NCBI RefSeq assembly: GCF_026151205.1
Contig: NC_087076.1
Coordinates: 1,063,692 to 1,127,691 of the forward strand
Source: Bolinopsis microptera
Lineage: Eukaryota > Ctenophora > Tentaculata > Lobata > Bolinopsidae
Reading direction: 5' to 3'
DNA length: 64,000 nucleotides
Shown piece after piece: positions 1 to 11,390 of the stretch (the stretch's first letter is position 1; each line of letters opens with the position of its first letter). Under the pieces are notes generated by a model. The model saw only the letters and a program-made list of their open reading frames with translations. It ran no database searches and was not told where the DNA came from. The position numbers and the translations under genes are program-made.

Positions 1-2198
1 TCGACACTCTCCACGTTGAACGGAATCAAGTTTGTATGTTTTCGGAATAAACGTTTCTTTACAGGGATCATAGGAAAAGTAATCAGGTAGAGGTGTTGTT
101 ACCTCTTTTACTTCCACATATTCCGCTGTTTCCATGGTGGTACCACAATTATCTAAAAACAGTGTCAATAAAAACATCTTATTATTTAGTTTTAAACATA
201 ATAGCAATACGGTTACGCAATACGCATGAGGCTACTAATTCATCGGGTCAAAAGCGGCTGACGGTATCATCATTTCGGGAGAATATTGTTGGCTCTTCGT
301 ACCGAGTTGTTTTAAACTTCTTATAAAAGCCAACTTTTATCAGGTATCATGTAAGAATTTTGGCGTTAATACCTGCATATACTTCTTACCTTGCGTTGGG
401 AACTGGAAAACAGACATTGATGTTCCGTGGAAATGCTCAGAAGCAATCCTGCTGGTGACGTTGCTGTCCAAGTTGTCTTTTCCGTGAATATGGAACAGTC
501 CCATCCGACAGTTTAATGGAGAGACCACCTTATTATTAGAGTAAGTCTTGGCTGAGAGTTCTGCCAAGGATATGACCATCTTCCTATCTCTCCTAAAATG
601 GCATACCTGAAAATGAAAATAATACTTACAGTTGGTTAATAATTTTAATTAAATAAAATATATCGATATACGCTATGCAGCTTCTTATTAAAGTAAAAAT
701 TTACAAAGTTAATTATTTGTGGTCAATCCAACTACATACGCGGTATCGTTTAAAGATGCGGTCATTGAAACGAAATAGCAAATTAAAATGTAGACTTCCT
801 AACCTGTCCAGTAGCAGTCAGAGGATCCATGACGGAAGCTCGCTGAGTGTCTCCGTATAACTTCAAACTCATATAATGAGTTGTACTGGTCTCGTGCTCA
901 GCAGCCCTCCTTCTATACAATGGATCCTGGATGGAAAGTAAATGAGAAACTATTGAATCGTTCATTAAATTGCTGGTCAGAACAAACGGATGTATTTTAG
1001 GTGATACTGTTTATGGAAAGTTTTTCGGTCGTGTTGCAAATAAGATTTGAACATCATTTGTTATGTTTCATATCATCTACTCCTTACAGGAGTGATGGAA
1101 GCATATTACAACGAATTATTCTAATGTAACTTACCATTTTCAGAACATCAGGTTTTTTCCGATGATTGTAATAGATTGAGTTTGATATACTCAAAATATC
1201 AAAAGACTCCACGTCAGTTACCCCGTAACACAGGTAGCTGACCGTCTTTCGAAGATCAACTGGAGCAGAAACTTTTTCAATGATGTTCTCGGAAAATGAT
1301 CCAGCAAATCTACCGCCTGATGTGCAGTTAACAATCGAGTTCCGCACAAGTTTGAGATCGCTATGAATAGAGTTACTGCCCTGCTCCTTCTCAAAGGCTT
1401 GCTTCATGATACCATGAAGGTTTTGTTTTGCACAGATCATGACATAACGCCACGCCCCATCATGTTCAATTACAATTTCTGCTCCAATATGCGTCTTCAC
1501 GGAAGACAAAAATGATATTTCATTGTGAGCAAATTCTTGGTCCTTGTATCTATCTGATATAGTTGATGATACAAGTTCATTAAACAAACTAAAAAGCTGA
1601 GTGCGGGAATAAATTCCTCCTTTTTCTATCTTAGCAAGCAATGCTCTCATCAGCCTCACTCGTCGTAAGTGACATGGACGTTTTGGAGTGCTTGGAAGGT
1701 CCTCATCTTCGATAAGCCGTTTCCCTGGTGTCCATTGGCTGGCTTCACTTGAGGGGGTATTGGTCAAGTCACTCTCTTCTACTTCATCTTCTGTAGCAAC
1801 AATTGGATTGCCTGCTGCTGCTAAATCATTGCTGTTTTCTAGGGTATCCTGAAGGGCTTGGTCTTGCTGGATAACTTCTTCCTCGTTTAATTGAGAAGCT
1901 GCCGCTATGGGGGCATAAGCGGTAGCTGTCTCTGGTTTCGTCTGGTAACGTTTTCTGCATGCTTGGTGAAAGGATGCTTTGATTTCGTTCAAAAAGTTGG
2001 CTATCGACTGGTGGTCGTCACGTAAACCGCTCCATCCTATCTCATGAAGGTCTATGTCACTCCCGTGATTCACGTGATGAGATAGGAGGTTCTTTGCTAT
2101 GTTAGAATTACCAGCATCATTTCCAACAATAAGCGGTTTACGTCCTGTCGTCTTACAAATTGAACATATCTTTCGAATCCTAATGTCCATCAAAAATG
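1..2198 (-). CDS. Uncharacterised multicopy-family protein, partial (3-prime end off window)
   Basis: Four exons chain in consistent phase on the minus strand: 2198-1135, 926-804, 606-390 and 152-1 (continues off the left edge). Each junction has a GT donor and a pyrimidine-rich AG acceptor. The first visible exon starts after an acceptor with two bases of a split codon, so the true 5-prime end lies further right; alternatively an in-frame ATG at 2190 could be the start. The protein has a CxxC pair near its start (CSICKTTGRK), an acidic low-complexity middle and a basic stretch (STPKRPCHLRRVR). Exon 3 encodes a segment ending FHGTSMSVFQFPTQ, preceded by HGKDNLDSN. From memory, very similar segments (DN-D-N, then FHGT, then FQ-P) occur in large uncharacterised families of cnidarian and other invertebrate genomes that behave like mobile or recently amplified genes. 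Function unknown. Confidence 0.6.
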
Positions 2199-2990
2199 CT
2201 GAAAAGTAGGTCTTGAAAGGATCTGAAAATTCACGAAAGAAAAAGTTATGTGGTTATGTTACAACATAATCAACATTGATCAATCAACATTGATTTGCTT
2301 ATACTCATGTTTGTCAACATGTTAGAAGCTTCACTATCTTATGTTACTATAGGTCATGAAATCAAGAATATGCTCTAAGACGATGGCGCCAAACCTATGT
2401 AAAATGACGAAATAATCAAGCAATTTGTTTATCTCGTTAAGATGATTCTAACCATTGTAATGACCAAGATGACCACTTATTTCCCATCAAAAGACCGAAG
2501 CTGAGATATCTTGTATTAAGTGTGTCAATCGATGCTCGTGAGAGTGTAAAAATGGGGTCTGAACTAAAAACGCAACAACTCGAAGTCTGAAGACTCTAAA
2601 ACCATGCTTTACCCCACTTAATGTAATAAGAAAAACAAAATTAAGAAAAACAATAGTTTGGATTTAATGCAAAAGACGAGAATTTAGCTCTTATCAGAAG
2701 CAGAGATATCTCAAAATAAGTGGGATAAAGGGTGTGGTCATATAACTTTAGTCTTAGGGTCACGAAATCCTCTCCGAACTGCCTGGTTGGCAGTAACGGG
2801 TGGTGTGCTTTCTTGTTGAGTACAAAGGTTGGGACTTGCCAACTCAAAGTTCCCATAGGAACCAGGAAGTCAACACTAACAGCTACCAAGCACCAGGAAA
2901 TTTCTCTTTCAGATATCAGATGCAAGATAGTACACGCACAAATGACGACACGTTAGACACAGATACCTAGCTCTAAGAGCCATTAAATCA
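2199..2990. other. Intergenic, no feature recognised
   Basis: AT-rich spacer upstream of the minus-strand gene. Short open frames are present on both strands near 2640-2956 but show no recognisable domain and no splice context. A first exon of the gene at 1-2198 may be hidden here, but none could be assigned. Confidence 0.4.
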
Positions 2991-4200
2991 CCAGTAAATT
3001 TTCTTTCGGCATTTAGGTCCCAACGAAGTCACCCACCACAGAGCTACGGATTCCAATTCGCTCATTCTGACTACAAAGACACACGGACAATGAGTAGTAT
3101 TGGCACTTCTCCCTCAAGTAACCACTTTTCAGGTCTTTTCAGTTAAGACTTCATTGAAGTGTGACCGGACGCTCTACAATCATCTAATAGCAGCAGAGTT
3201 CGACTAACAAATTTTTTGTTTAACTGAAGTTCATCTCGGACATCCTGCAGAGATGCTTTATCACAGCCTGTCCCATTACACGGGGAACCCTTAGATCTAC
3301 AGTACCCTGGTGGACAATATAGCTCACTAAAGCATAACCGGACCAGGGATTAATAACAATGCAATGCTTCAGGGATGCAAATAGCACATCAAAATTTTAA
3401 CGAATGCATTACTCAAACTTTGGATTCAATTTGTTAGCTCAACGTTACATGGTAAAAATACAGGACAGACAATCCTCCTTCAGGTTCATTGAGAAAATAG
3501 TACCCACTATTTGCATTACACATGGAAAGTATCCGGACTAATGATAACATAGGATCCCCATCAATCATTAATTCCTCTCAGATTCCCAGGCTGCATTTAA
3601 AGCACTCAACCTCACCAGTTTTAACTCCAGGTTCGTTCTGAACATCTCAGACCAACTCAACTTACTAGGTATTCACATCAAGTAGAACTTGGATCTTCCA
3701 GGACATGAAGGAGTAACGGTAAAGAACTGGCGGACGAATTCGCAAGGGATGATCAATCCAACAACATCCCCATAGGACCAGAACCCTTTCTCCCAATTAG
3801 GCCACACTCAGTGACAAAGGAAAATCACACTTGAGATGTTCCTCCACAAACATAAATGCAGGAATTTTAATTCCCCTGGAACTCACATCAGATGGCTAAC
3901 ATGGCCGCTGTCAGGAAAGATCACAGCCCACTAGTTTATTTTCAGAAAGTGGCAAACAACGTCAACTTCGAGACGCAAGATTATGAACACTTTTCAGGAG
4001 AAGCAGAAACATCCCAGCACCACCTCAGCAACTCTGCAAGGGCATTCAGATCGTGACACTCAGAATGAGGATAATTGGTAAACCCCTAATATAAGGACTA
4101 CGGAGGATCTTAACTGTTCTAACCAATCTTTCCCCTTTAGCAAGATCACCCTGAACTCTACTATGGTGAGTAGAGTGTTACACTTTGTAACTGTGCTTAG
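2991..4200 (+). pseudogene. Decayed LINE: RNase H domain remnant
   Basis: From about 3572 the plus strand reads FLSDSQAAFKALN, the DSQAA motif of a LINE-encoded RNase H, followed by a serine/arginine stretch. After an in-frame TAG it continues as LDLPGHEGV, the PGH-G motif. A one-base frameshift near 3719 then gives ELADEFARDD and IPIGPEPFLPI, the ELAD and GPEPF motifs that close the domain. Order and spacing match the RNase H region of Jockey/I/Tx1-type non-LTR retrotransposons. At least one stop and one frameshift make it dead. The DNA from 2991 to 3571 probably holds decayed upstream reverse transcriptase sequence, but no RT motif could be read. The minus-strand relic at 62560-63180 appears to be a relative. 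Confidence 0.75.
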
Positions 4201-5169
4201 CTTATCCTAGTATAGCTTTCAGTTAATCTTTCTAGTAAGATAAGAACTGTTATTGATATTTCTTATTGCATTTATTCTATAATGAATTGCATTACAAAGT
4301 ATATATGTTTTTAGATAGATACCAACCATCATGATTTCATTGCATACATCAGAGCAATAAACATTAACAACAGTAAATTCAACCATATCTTCAAATTTGT
4401 GGAACAGTCGACAATACTGGATAGGGAAAACCCTGGATTCTTCCTACAAATGTATACATACTATCACTATCCAGAACTAATAATATTTGCGTTATACTTT
4501 CAAACCAATTTCACAGTGTGATCATTTAAACTTCATGTTATGGACGTCAGCTAAATAAGATGCAACCGAAAATTCGACATTAGCACGTATATTTGATATG
4601 AGAGTAAAATCGCGAAACAAAAAATTTGGTTAACTCTCCTTATTGCGATTTCTAACTGCGCGGCGTAGCGCGTACTTTGAAATCCAAATAAAAATTATTT
4701 TTGATTCAAATATCGGAAAATAAAATTACGGCATACAGCAAATCTTGTGTAAAAAAATGTGATTAACAATATTATGTAAAAAAAATTCGTCAAAAAATTT
4801 AAGAACACGATGTCCCGCCCAATTTTCTGAAGTGACAATTTTGGGACTTTGACGGGCTATAACTTTCGCTAGAAGCAGCCATTTCCCCAAAATTTGGTAC
4901 CATATGACTCTACTCAATGAGACCTTTCCAATAGTGTATAATAAGTTGGGTTTTGAGACATAAAATCTCACCCACAAGTTGGCGCTCTTAGTACATACAC
5001 TAAATGGTAATATGGTCTTACTTCCTAATTTCATGAAATGTATAAATTTGAATATTGAAGTATTTTTGAATGGCGATAGCGAGTTTCAAGAAGTTTTCTC
5101 TCCATCGGTAGTCTCAATTAATTCTGTGTGATGAATTTTCAATAATAACCAGGTTTTGGAGATTTGCAG
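4201..5169. other. Intergenic or intron of the following SRCR gene
   Basis: AT-rich sequence with no domain. The SRCR exon at 5170 begins at a clear acceptor (polypyrimidine then TTTGCAG), so an upstream exon coding for a signal peptide should exist. One candidate ATG at 5071 has a donor-like GTAG at about 5107, but the phase does not match, so it was not used. Confidence 0.35.
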
Positions 5170-6186
5170 TTCTCGATCTGGGAGAGCGATACGGAGCGGT
5201 CCCACGCAGGCCTGCTCCTGGTCAGTGTAAACGGTGGACCTCGTGAGAACATTTGCCGTAAGAAAAACTCCGTACAATGGTTTCCTGACTACAAGTCAGC
5301 TGGGTTTATCTGTCAGCGTCTTGGCTTCCATCAGGTTTCTGACACTGGCAGCACGGAGGATACACTACCGTTTCGGGCTCACTACAAATCTGGGATGTAC
5401 AAGCTGGAGTGTAAAAACACTACTTACTGCATTTATGTTGATAAGTCTGGGTGTAACGGTGATCACTTCTACACTTACATAAAGTGTGGGTGTAATGGAA
5501 ATTCTTACACAACGCCAGATGGCTGTGTGTTGTGCCCTGCCTTTAGCGACCCGATCACCAGCCCTGTACACCGCTGCTCCTGCGCTACAGGTCTGTACTG
5601 GTCATCTGACAGCTGTATACCGTGTCCAGCTTACAGCTACAGTTCTGATAACTCCACTACATGTAACGAGTGTCCTAAAGGGGCCACCTCCAGTCCCGGA
5701 TCAGGATCTTGCGATTGTTTTGCTGGGCTGTATAAGAAGGGCGAAGTGTGTTTAGCGTGCAGTGGTAACACTTTCAGTAAGAGAGGTAGTGTATCCTGCA
5801 CCTCCTGTCCTCCAGGCAGCATCTTCTCATCTGATCACTCATACTGCACGTGCGAGGGCGCGACACTGTGGGACCCGGCACTAAACACGTGCACTGATCC
5901 CACCTGCTCTGATAGTTCTACCAATTACCAGCGCCAGACAGATGACTGTGTCTCCCAATCCCCACATATCCTCGTCACTGTTCTTCTCTTCCTCATACTA
6001 GCTACTGTACTGTGTGGATTTGGACTCTTAGTTTTCTGTTTTCTGAGGAGAAGAAGAGATGACCAGGACGGAGTTGTTGTTATGAACAGACTCCAGGTTC
6101 CACCCCCTGTGCCTCCAGGACCTCCTTCTGGCTGTGTTGGCGTGGGGTTAGAGGAAGATTATGATAGGTATGATTCGAGACACTGA
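5170..6186 (+). CDS. SRCR domain, cysteine-rich repeats and TM segment: type I receptor, last exon
   Basis: A single large terminal exon of about 338 codons, entered at an AG acceptor ending at 5169; earlier exons are not seen. The first ~105 residues look like a scavenger receptor cysteine-rich domain (NICRKKNSVQW, then SAGFICQRLGF). About 130 residues of short cysteine-rich repeats follow, with GCC2/GCC3-like spacing (CPAYSYSS, CPKGATSSPGSGSCDC, CPPGSIFSSD). Then comes one hydrophobic helix (HILVTVLLFLILATVLCGF and onward), a stop-transfer RRRR, and a short tail with PPPVPPGPP and tyrosines near the end (DYDRYDSRH). The expected role is a cell-surface binding or adhesion protein with a proline-rich tail that might bind SH3 or WW domains; that is inference. 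A second SRCR gene lies 2 kb away on the other strand. Confidence 0.75.
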   Translation, partial: FSIWESDTERSHAGLLLVSVNGGPRENICRKKNSVQWFPDYKSAGFICQRLGFHQVSDTGSTEDTLPFRAHYKSGMYKLECKNTTYCIYVDKSGCNGDHFYTYIKCGCNGNSYTTPDGCVLCPAFSDPITSPVHRCSCATGLYWSSDSCIPCPAYSYSSDNSTTCNECPKGATSSPGSGSCDCFAGLYKKGEVCLACSGNTFSKRGSVSCTSCPPGSIFSSDHSYCTCEGATLWDPALNTCTDPTCSDSSTNYQRQTDDCVSQSPHILVTVLLFLILATVLCGFGLLVFCFLRRRRDDQDGVVVMNRLQVPPPVPPGPPSGCVGVGLEEDYDRYDSRH

Positions 6187-6644
6187 TAACTTTTAACCAG
6201 GTTTCATATTCCCATTATAAGGAAATACACAGTTTAGTAGACAAGTATACATAGTTAATGTTGTAGACCCAAATACTATGTATTGAGAAGTCTGAATTTT
6301 AAGATTGATAGTTGTCATCCACAAGGGAGTATCACCTCAATATATGTATTTAATTGTAGTTGTGAAAAAGGTTCAAAACTATTTTCACAATTACGATCCA
6401 ATATCTTGGGGCGACTGTGGCTGGATACCATCATTACTGACTTTTCGATTTCATATCAGACGTCAGCTAACGCTTATAATAAGAAGTCTGAATTACATGA
6501 TTCGCCAATTTTATTGTTCCAGAATCCAGGTTACTGTTCTTAGGTTGCCTCTGAGATCAGATTAATCAAGTAAGCCTATGCTAATCTATTACTTCTAGAT
6601 TCAATATACACTACAGGGTGGCCCATAAGTGACTAGTCACTATG
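6187..6644. other. 3-prime flank of SRCR gene, with a solo transposon-end-like sequence
   Basis: No gene. Just left of the MITE, 6613-6630 reads CAGGGTGGCCCATAAGTG, very like the end of the mariner-like element that starts at 6651. It is followed by the perfect palindrome AGTGACTAGTCACT (6627-6640). It may be a relic of a related, shorter element. Confidence 0.45.
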
Positions 6645-7422
6645 TATATACAGGGTGGGCCAAAAGTCAGTGTGCAAACGTTGGCCTTAATAGCTCAGTC
6701 ACTGAGTGCCCAATTGAAATACTTCCTTCTGGTATGACTTAGTACCACCACTGGTTCGAGGAATTTGTCAACTCGAAAAATATTCGCGTTCATTTTTTTC
6801 AAATGGAGGTTCATTTTCACATTTTTTTGATAGTTTGGATAATCGGATCAAGCTAAATGTTATTGAATTGTGTTTGGCCATTCGAATTACGTTTGCCCTG
6901 AAAGAATGAGAGTTCTAGCTTCTCAGATGACCGAGATATGAAGCATAACAAGCTTGTTCATTACGTGTGATCAGGTGATTGGTTTACCTAATCACGTGAT
7001 AAGGTGACCCCGTTAACTACCCCGTTAAACATTATGGGAATTGTTAAGGGTGCCCAATTAAGGTGTCGTGTCACGGTGTCACATAATCACCCAGTCAATT
7101 TGTTAACGAGATACACAAAATGCTTGTTAACTTCGTCATTTCTAATCCGTTTTGCCTCATTTTTTCAGATCATATGCAACATTTGATAATCTACCGTCTC
7201 TAAAAAAATTAGGCGTTCAGGATTTTCAGAGAAAACAATATAGGTGTTTTAATATTGAATGGGCGTGGTCTAAAATATTCGAATTTTCAAATTTTGACGA
7301 CGGAATCCTTGAACCAGTAAGTACAGTATGCCATCTGCAAAGCAACAGCTCTCACATATAAAACTCAGCGGAGGTATAAGACCCAACGTTTGCACACTGA
7401 CTTTTGGCCCACCCTGTATATA
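6645..7422. mobile_element. Mariner-like MITE with ~34-bp perfect terminal inverted repeats
   Basis: The sequence 6651-6684, starting CAGGGTGGGCCAAAAGTC, is repeated exactly in inverted orientation at 7383-7416. Both ends abut alternating TA sequence, so a TA target duplication is likely. TIRs beginning CAGGGTGG and a TA target are typical of Tc1/mariner elements. The ~700-bp interior has no transposase-like frame, so this is a non-autonomous copy. A secondary palindromic stretch sits near 6965-7005 (GTGATCAGGTGATTGG with TCACGTGATAAGG). Confidence 0.85.
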
Positions 7423-8160
7423 TCACCATTAATCATGTTATACTTTTCCATAGTTTTTAAACTTACATCATGACTCACCTTTTCTATTAATCTCAAAATA
7501 AGTTAACGGCTATTTTTAATCTGTACACCAAATTTTAGCTCAATTATGCAGTACCAATTATTTCTAATAGAACATTTTTGGCTCGTATGATGAGTTTTAA
7601 TTTTTATGTTAATACTAATAGTTAAATTGTATATCTGTGAAACGTTTAGCAAATTATCAACTAATTGAACGGATTGAAAATATTTTATTGAAATAATTCA
7701 ACAATTTTAGGTTTATCTGTTATGATAAACCGGTTTTTAATTTTTTGAAATGTAGTTTTAGTGTGTATCTTTTGTAGTGTATCTTTCATCATACAAGTTT
7801 AATTTTTTATTTGGACTTAAAAGTATAATATTAATATGTGATATTTTATAACTACTTTTATCGTGAGTAGATGACAACTTTGCACGTGTTTTTAGGATTA
7901 ATTTTGCTACTAATAACTGGTATATAATCGTTTTTCTTGTATTTAAATTTTAAAGCCTGTACACAACTTCCAAGAAAAGTGTACCAAACTTCTCATGCTA
8001 CAAATTGCAGCACACAACTCAAAAATGAGATTTGATTGAAATTATGTTTCGTCCGTACTTTTAATGTTTAGTTGAAAAAAGAAAACTAAGTAAGGACTAA
8101 GGATAAAAATTAAGAACAAATAATTTTACTATTTATGGTGGGGTACTGTTCTCGTAACCT
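7423..8160. other. AT-rich intergenic DNA
   Basis: No coding or repeat structure recognised. This is the 3-prime flank of the minus-strand SRCR-ShKT gene, whose stop codon is at 8161-8163. Confidence 0.5.
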
Positions 8161-9393
8161 TTAGGAGCAGGTACCACAAGTTTTAGGACAGTAGTATTTC
8201 CTCATTCTCTTCCCCCAATCTCCCCCGTGACTGCACTCGTCCTTATACTTGTCACACAGCTTATCGTTGATGTTCACACAACCTGTTAAACATTCTGATT
8301 CAGTTGAAGATAATCCAAAAGTTCAACATAGAAAATTAAACTACCATATTTATCGAATCTCAGATCAAAAACGAATAAAAACTAGCAACTCCGACAAACC
8401 ACAGAAGTTGCAGAACTTTCGACAGTCGAGTGCGTGAGCAGTAAAGTAGTCCACATCACACTGGTGCTTGTTACGACAGAAGTCGTGCTGGTCGGCGCAG
8501 TTAGCTGGGTCATACATATTGTCGTCTCCTGAGGGTTACAACTTAAAATGCAATGTACGGTTCATCCTAGTCGTACATTGAATTATTCTCTACGAACATT
8601 TAGATCACTTAGTAAAGAATACGATATCTCTGCACTTGTCGGCTGGTAGTGGTACCAAATAGAATGAGCTCGAAATGATAGCACTAAAAGTCTTGTACTA
8701 ACCTATGTTAGTGCACCAGATTTGTGTGTCGTCAAAATGATAGCAGCCTTGAGCCTCCCCCCAGTCACTGTGAGTACAGTTCTGGAAATGAGTGGCACTT
8801 TCTGGGCATTTCACATTCTTCACGTGGATTGGCAGATGGTATCCGTTCCTAAAAATTAAAAAGTATTCAACCTCTACGTTATACTAGCATATGTATTAGA
8901 GGTCTTCATGTTCTAAATGGTATTCACTTACATGGTATTCACAATATTTGCAATAAAAATTAAATAGCACTATCAGATTAATTTTTACTTAAAAATGTAT
9001 TCATAATCCTACCCGTTGTCCGTTATCTGACTTGGAAATGCTCGCTTGTAACCCATGAACTTGCATAGGACGTTAGCTGTGACATCGCCCATTCCTGTTG
9101 AAACAACCTATTGACATTGTTTAATGCAGCTGGGTCTGTTATTTCAGCTAATAATCAGATATCTACTAAAACCGAGTACATATTAATAGAAGAAGTTGAA
9201 ATTATTAACCTTTGTCATAACAGACAGAGCCCCACTCCCCACCATCTTTGTTAATCTCAAGTCGACCTCTCCATTTGGCGTCATTGTCTGTTCTCCCTAG
9301 TTTGAACTTGTACTCAGAGTGCTCATCTGACTCTATTTCTTCCGCCGTTACCAGAGTCAGTGCTGCTAGACTGCAGACAAGTATTCGTAACAT
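8161..9393 (-). CDS. Secreted SRCR protein with two ShKT domains
   Basis: Five exons, 9393-9210, 9094-9013, 8848-8703, 8528-8400 and 8282-8161, join without frame errors into 220 codons plus stop; all splice sites are GT-AG. The start ATG at 9393 opens a signal peptide (MLRILVCSLAALTLVTA). Exons 1-3 form one SRCR domain: GEWGSVCYDKG, LCKFMGY, a later CPES and HFQNCTHSDWG, and a final cysteine. Exon 4 and exon 5 each encode a short six-cysteine module whose spacing ends in C-x3-C-x2-C, the ShKT signature (exon 4 ends RKFCNFC, exon 5 ends PKTCGTCS). ShKT modules occur in many non-venom secreted animal proteins, and the pairing with SRCR points to an extracellular recognition or matrix protein rather than a venom component. 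That conclusion is inference. Confidence 0.82.
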
Positions 9394-9950
9394 TTAAAAG
9401 CTCAAAAGTTCGTTCAATTTTGCGGAAAGTTAACTACCAACAGCTTTGATTCACTATATAACTAAAATTAGTTTTAAAGCGTTACAGGATTTAGATAAAA
9501 GTTTAGATCAAAAGTCGACAGCTGCAATTGTTGAATTGAAAGTGCAAATGTAATTATGAAATTTAGTCACCTTGTCTCTGAAAGTGTTAATTCTATTCCA
9601 GCTTAGGATCCATTGCTGGAACTTCTATTAGTTCAACTTTATCTTCAAAACGTAATTATTTTCTTTCTACAACAATTTAGAAGATAGAACTAGAAGTCGC
9701 AGCTGGCCTCGATTCTTACACCCTTAGCACAAAGCACTGCCACTAGGTGTGGAACCTAAATACCTCTGGCTTAATTCATAGTTGATCCGCTAAGATTGGA
9801 AGTTTCGACGGAAAGAGGTGAGTGGTGACTGATACGAAAAGCCATGTACGATGCATGCTACATGCTAGGGTCAGCTGACTGATCACTGATGGTGTCATAA
9901 TCAAAGCTGATTTTACCCAACTTGCCGGTTTATGGCTCGCTACCAGCTTT
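9394..9950. other. Promoter-side intergenic region of the SRCR-ShKT gene
   Basis: No genes or clear repeats seen. It should contain the minus-strand promoter, but no confident TATA or initiator could be chosen. Confidence 0.4.
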
Positions 9951-10451
9951 TCACGAATACTATGATATTATGAATATTATAATAGGGGAGGGAGAAGTGA
10001 AACAAATCACAAATCCGCGCAGAGTGACGTGATTATATTTGAAACTGGGGTCAATTGTGACTCTAAGATCATGGTCAACGGCATGGAGCTTAATCTAGAC
10101 GAATCCCTCACGTGCAAAGATAAGCACATTATTTACGTTGCACAATGCCAGCAGTGTAGGACTATTGAGGGATCTGAGGACACTTACTTTGGGCAGACGT
10201 TGACTCCATTCCACATTAGGCTCAATGGGCACCGGAACAAGTTCAACATTGACGACCGTGCCCTCTACGAGCACTCAGCCTTATCAATGCATTGTTACGA
10301 TGTACACAAGGACACTTTCAGTTTTGACTGTTTCAAATTCGGGATTGTGAAAAAGACTAAACCTTCCCTATTAGATAGGGAAGAGGCTAGATTTTGTGCA
10401 AAGTTTAGAACTAATGTTTGGGGTTTAAATAGGATGGAAATTAAAAGATAG
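9951..10451 (+). pseudogene. Penelope-like element: GIY-YIG endonuclease C-terminal fragment
   Basis: The open frame runs from about 9969 without stops to TAG at 10449. It contains HIIYVAQCQQC (the GIY position and a CxxC), TYFGQT (the YIG position), then FHIRLNGHR with the conserved Arg and His, and later LLDREEARF, placing the catalytic Glu. A CxxC between the GIY and YIG motifs plus the downstream histidines is the arrangement known from Penelope-like retroelement endonucleases. No reverse transcriptase lies upstream, so this is a 5-prime-truncated copy; it has not acquired stops, implying it is young. It could alternatively be a stand-alone domesticated nuclease. Confidence 0.75.
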
Positions 10452-11085
10452 TTTTTTTGTGGTTTTTACCAATATCTGTAATTAATTAATTTTAACAATT
10501 TTGTGCCAATTTTGCGTCATTTTTCCTTATAAATTTTATCTACCACGCTATCAGTGAAACAATTTTATCGTATTCCAAATTCTGATCGACTTTCATGATA
10601 TTCTCTAATCATGACCTTTTTATAAATTTTTGAATCTCTTTGACTGAGTATTATGATTGATTTTATCTGACTAATTTATTTCTTTTTTGTAGGCTCTAGC
10701 GATGTAATAAACGAAGTTTCCAGGCCAAATTTGTGTGTTTCCCTTCGTGTCCAAAATCAATCATAAAATATAGTAAATAATATTCTTGATTCCATTTAGT
10801 ACATAATAAGTTGGTTTTATTATCTTGCAACACTACTGCACAACAAAAACTGCGCCTGTCCACCAGCAACAGCGCAGTCATACGAGCGTGCTAAAGTCGA
10901 TCTTCGAGATTGTTCTAAAAGGGCCCCCGACAGTTGAAATCAGTTTGGATCGATGTATTTTCGGACGCTGATTCAAAATCACCCCCCATGACATAATAGG
11001 GTTAAAATGCTCCCCTGCCGAGATATTGGCGAAAAACTGTCTTGATCACGTGATATGACCGTATAAGGAAGTTGGTCGAATTTCT
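10452..11085. other. 3-prime flank of the Penelope-like fragment
   Basis: AT-rich sequence with no coding evidence. It probably includes the untranslated tail of the retroelement; no terminal repeat was found. Confidence 0.4.
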
Positions 11086-11172
11086 CGTTAGAGTTAGGGT
11101 TTCAGCATATGCTTTTGTTAGGGATTGGGTTAGGGTTAGGGTTGAGATCAGATAAGAGGGTTAGGGTTTCGA
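11086..11172 (+). repeat. Degenerate interstitial telomere-type repeats (TTAGGG)
   Basis: About seven TTAGGG units occur in roughly 85 bp, including GGGTTAGGGTTAGGGTTGAG in the middle, with other units at 11094-11101 and 11158-11166 separated by non-repeat bases. The unit matches the ancestral animal telomere repeat. The array is short, internal and decayed. Confidence 0.75.
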
Positions 11173-11300
11173 AAAGTCGTTCAGGGTCAGCTAGAGAACG
11201 GGTTGAAAAAGTTACGTGACAGTCGAGTGTAGAGTAATTAATCATCATCGGCATCCGCAGTCATAGGTGACGTGTGCAGCCAAAGCTAAGCCGCACACCC

Positions 11301-11390
11301 GGGACCCCCAACCCATGTAGCTGATACACCTCACAGCAAGTATACCAAAGTGGCTCTTGCTTGTGAAGGGTGTATCAACTACCCGCCGAG
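11301..11390. repeat. Structured dispersed hairpin repeat, copy 1
   Basis: This sequence recurs at 41066-41181. It starts GGACCCCCAACCCATGTAGC and contains a perfect 9-bp outer stem (TGATACACC with GGTGTATCA). Inside is a second stem (TCACAGCAAG with CTTGCTTGTGA) closed by a loop with CCAAAGTGG. The copy ends near CCCGCCGAGG and lacks the closing arm seen in copy 2. The class of element is unknown. Confidence 0.6.
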
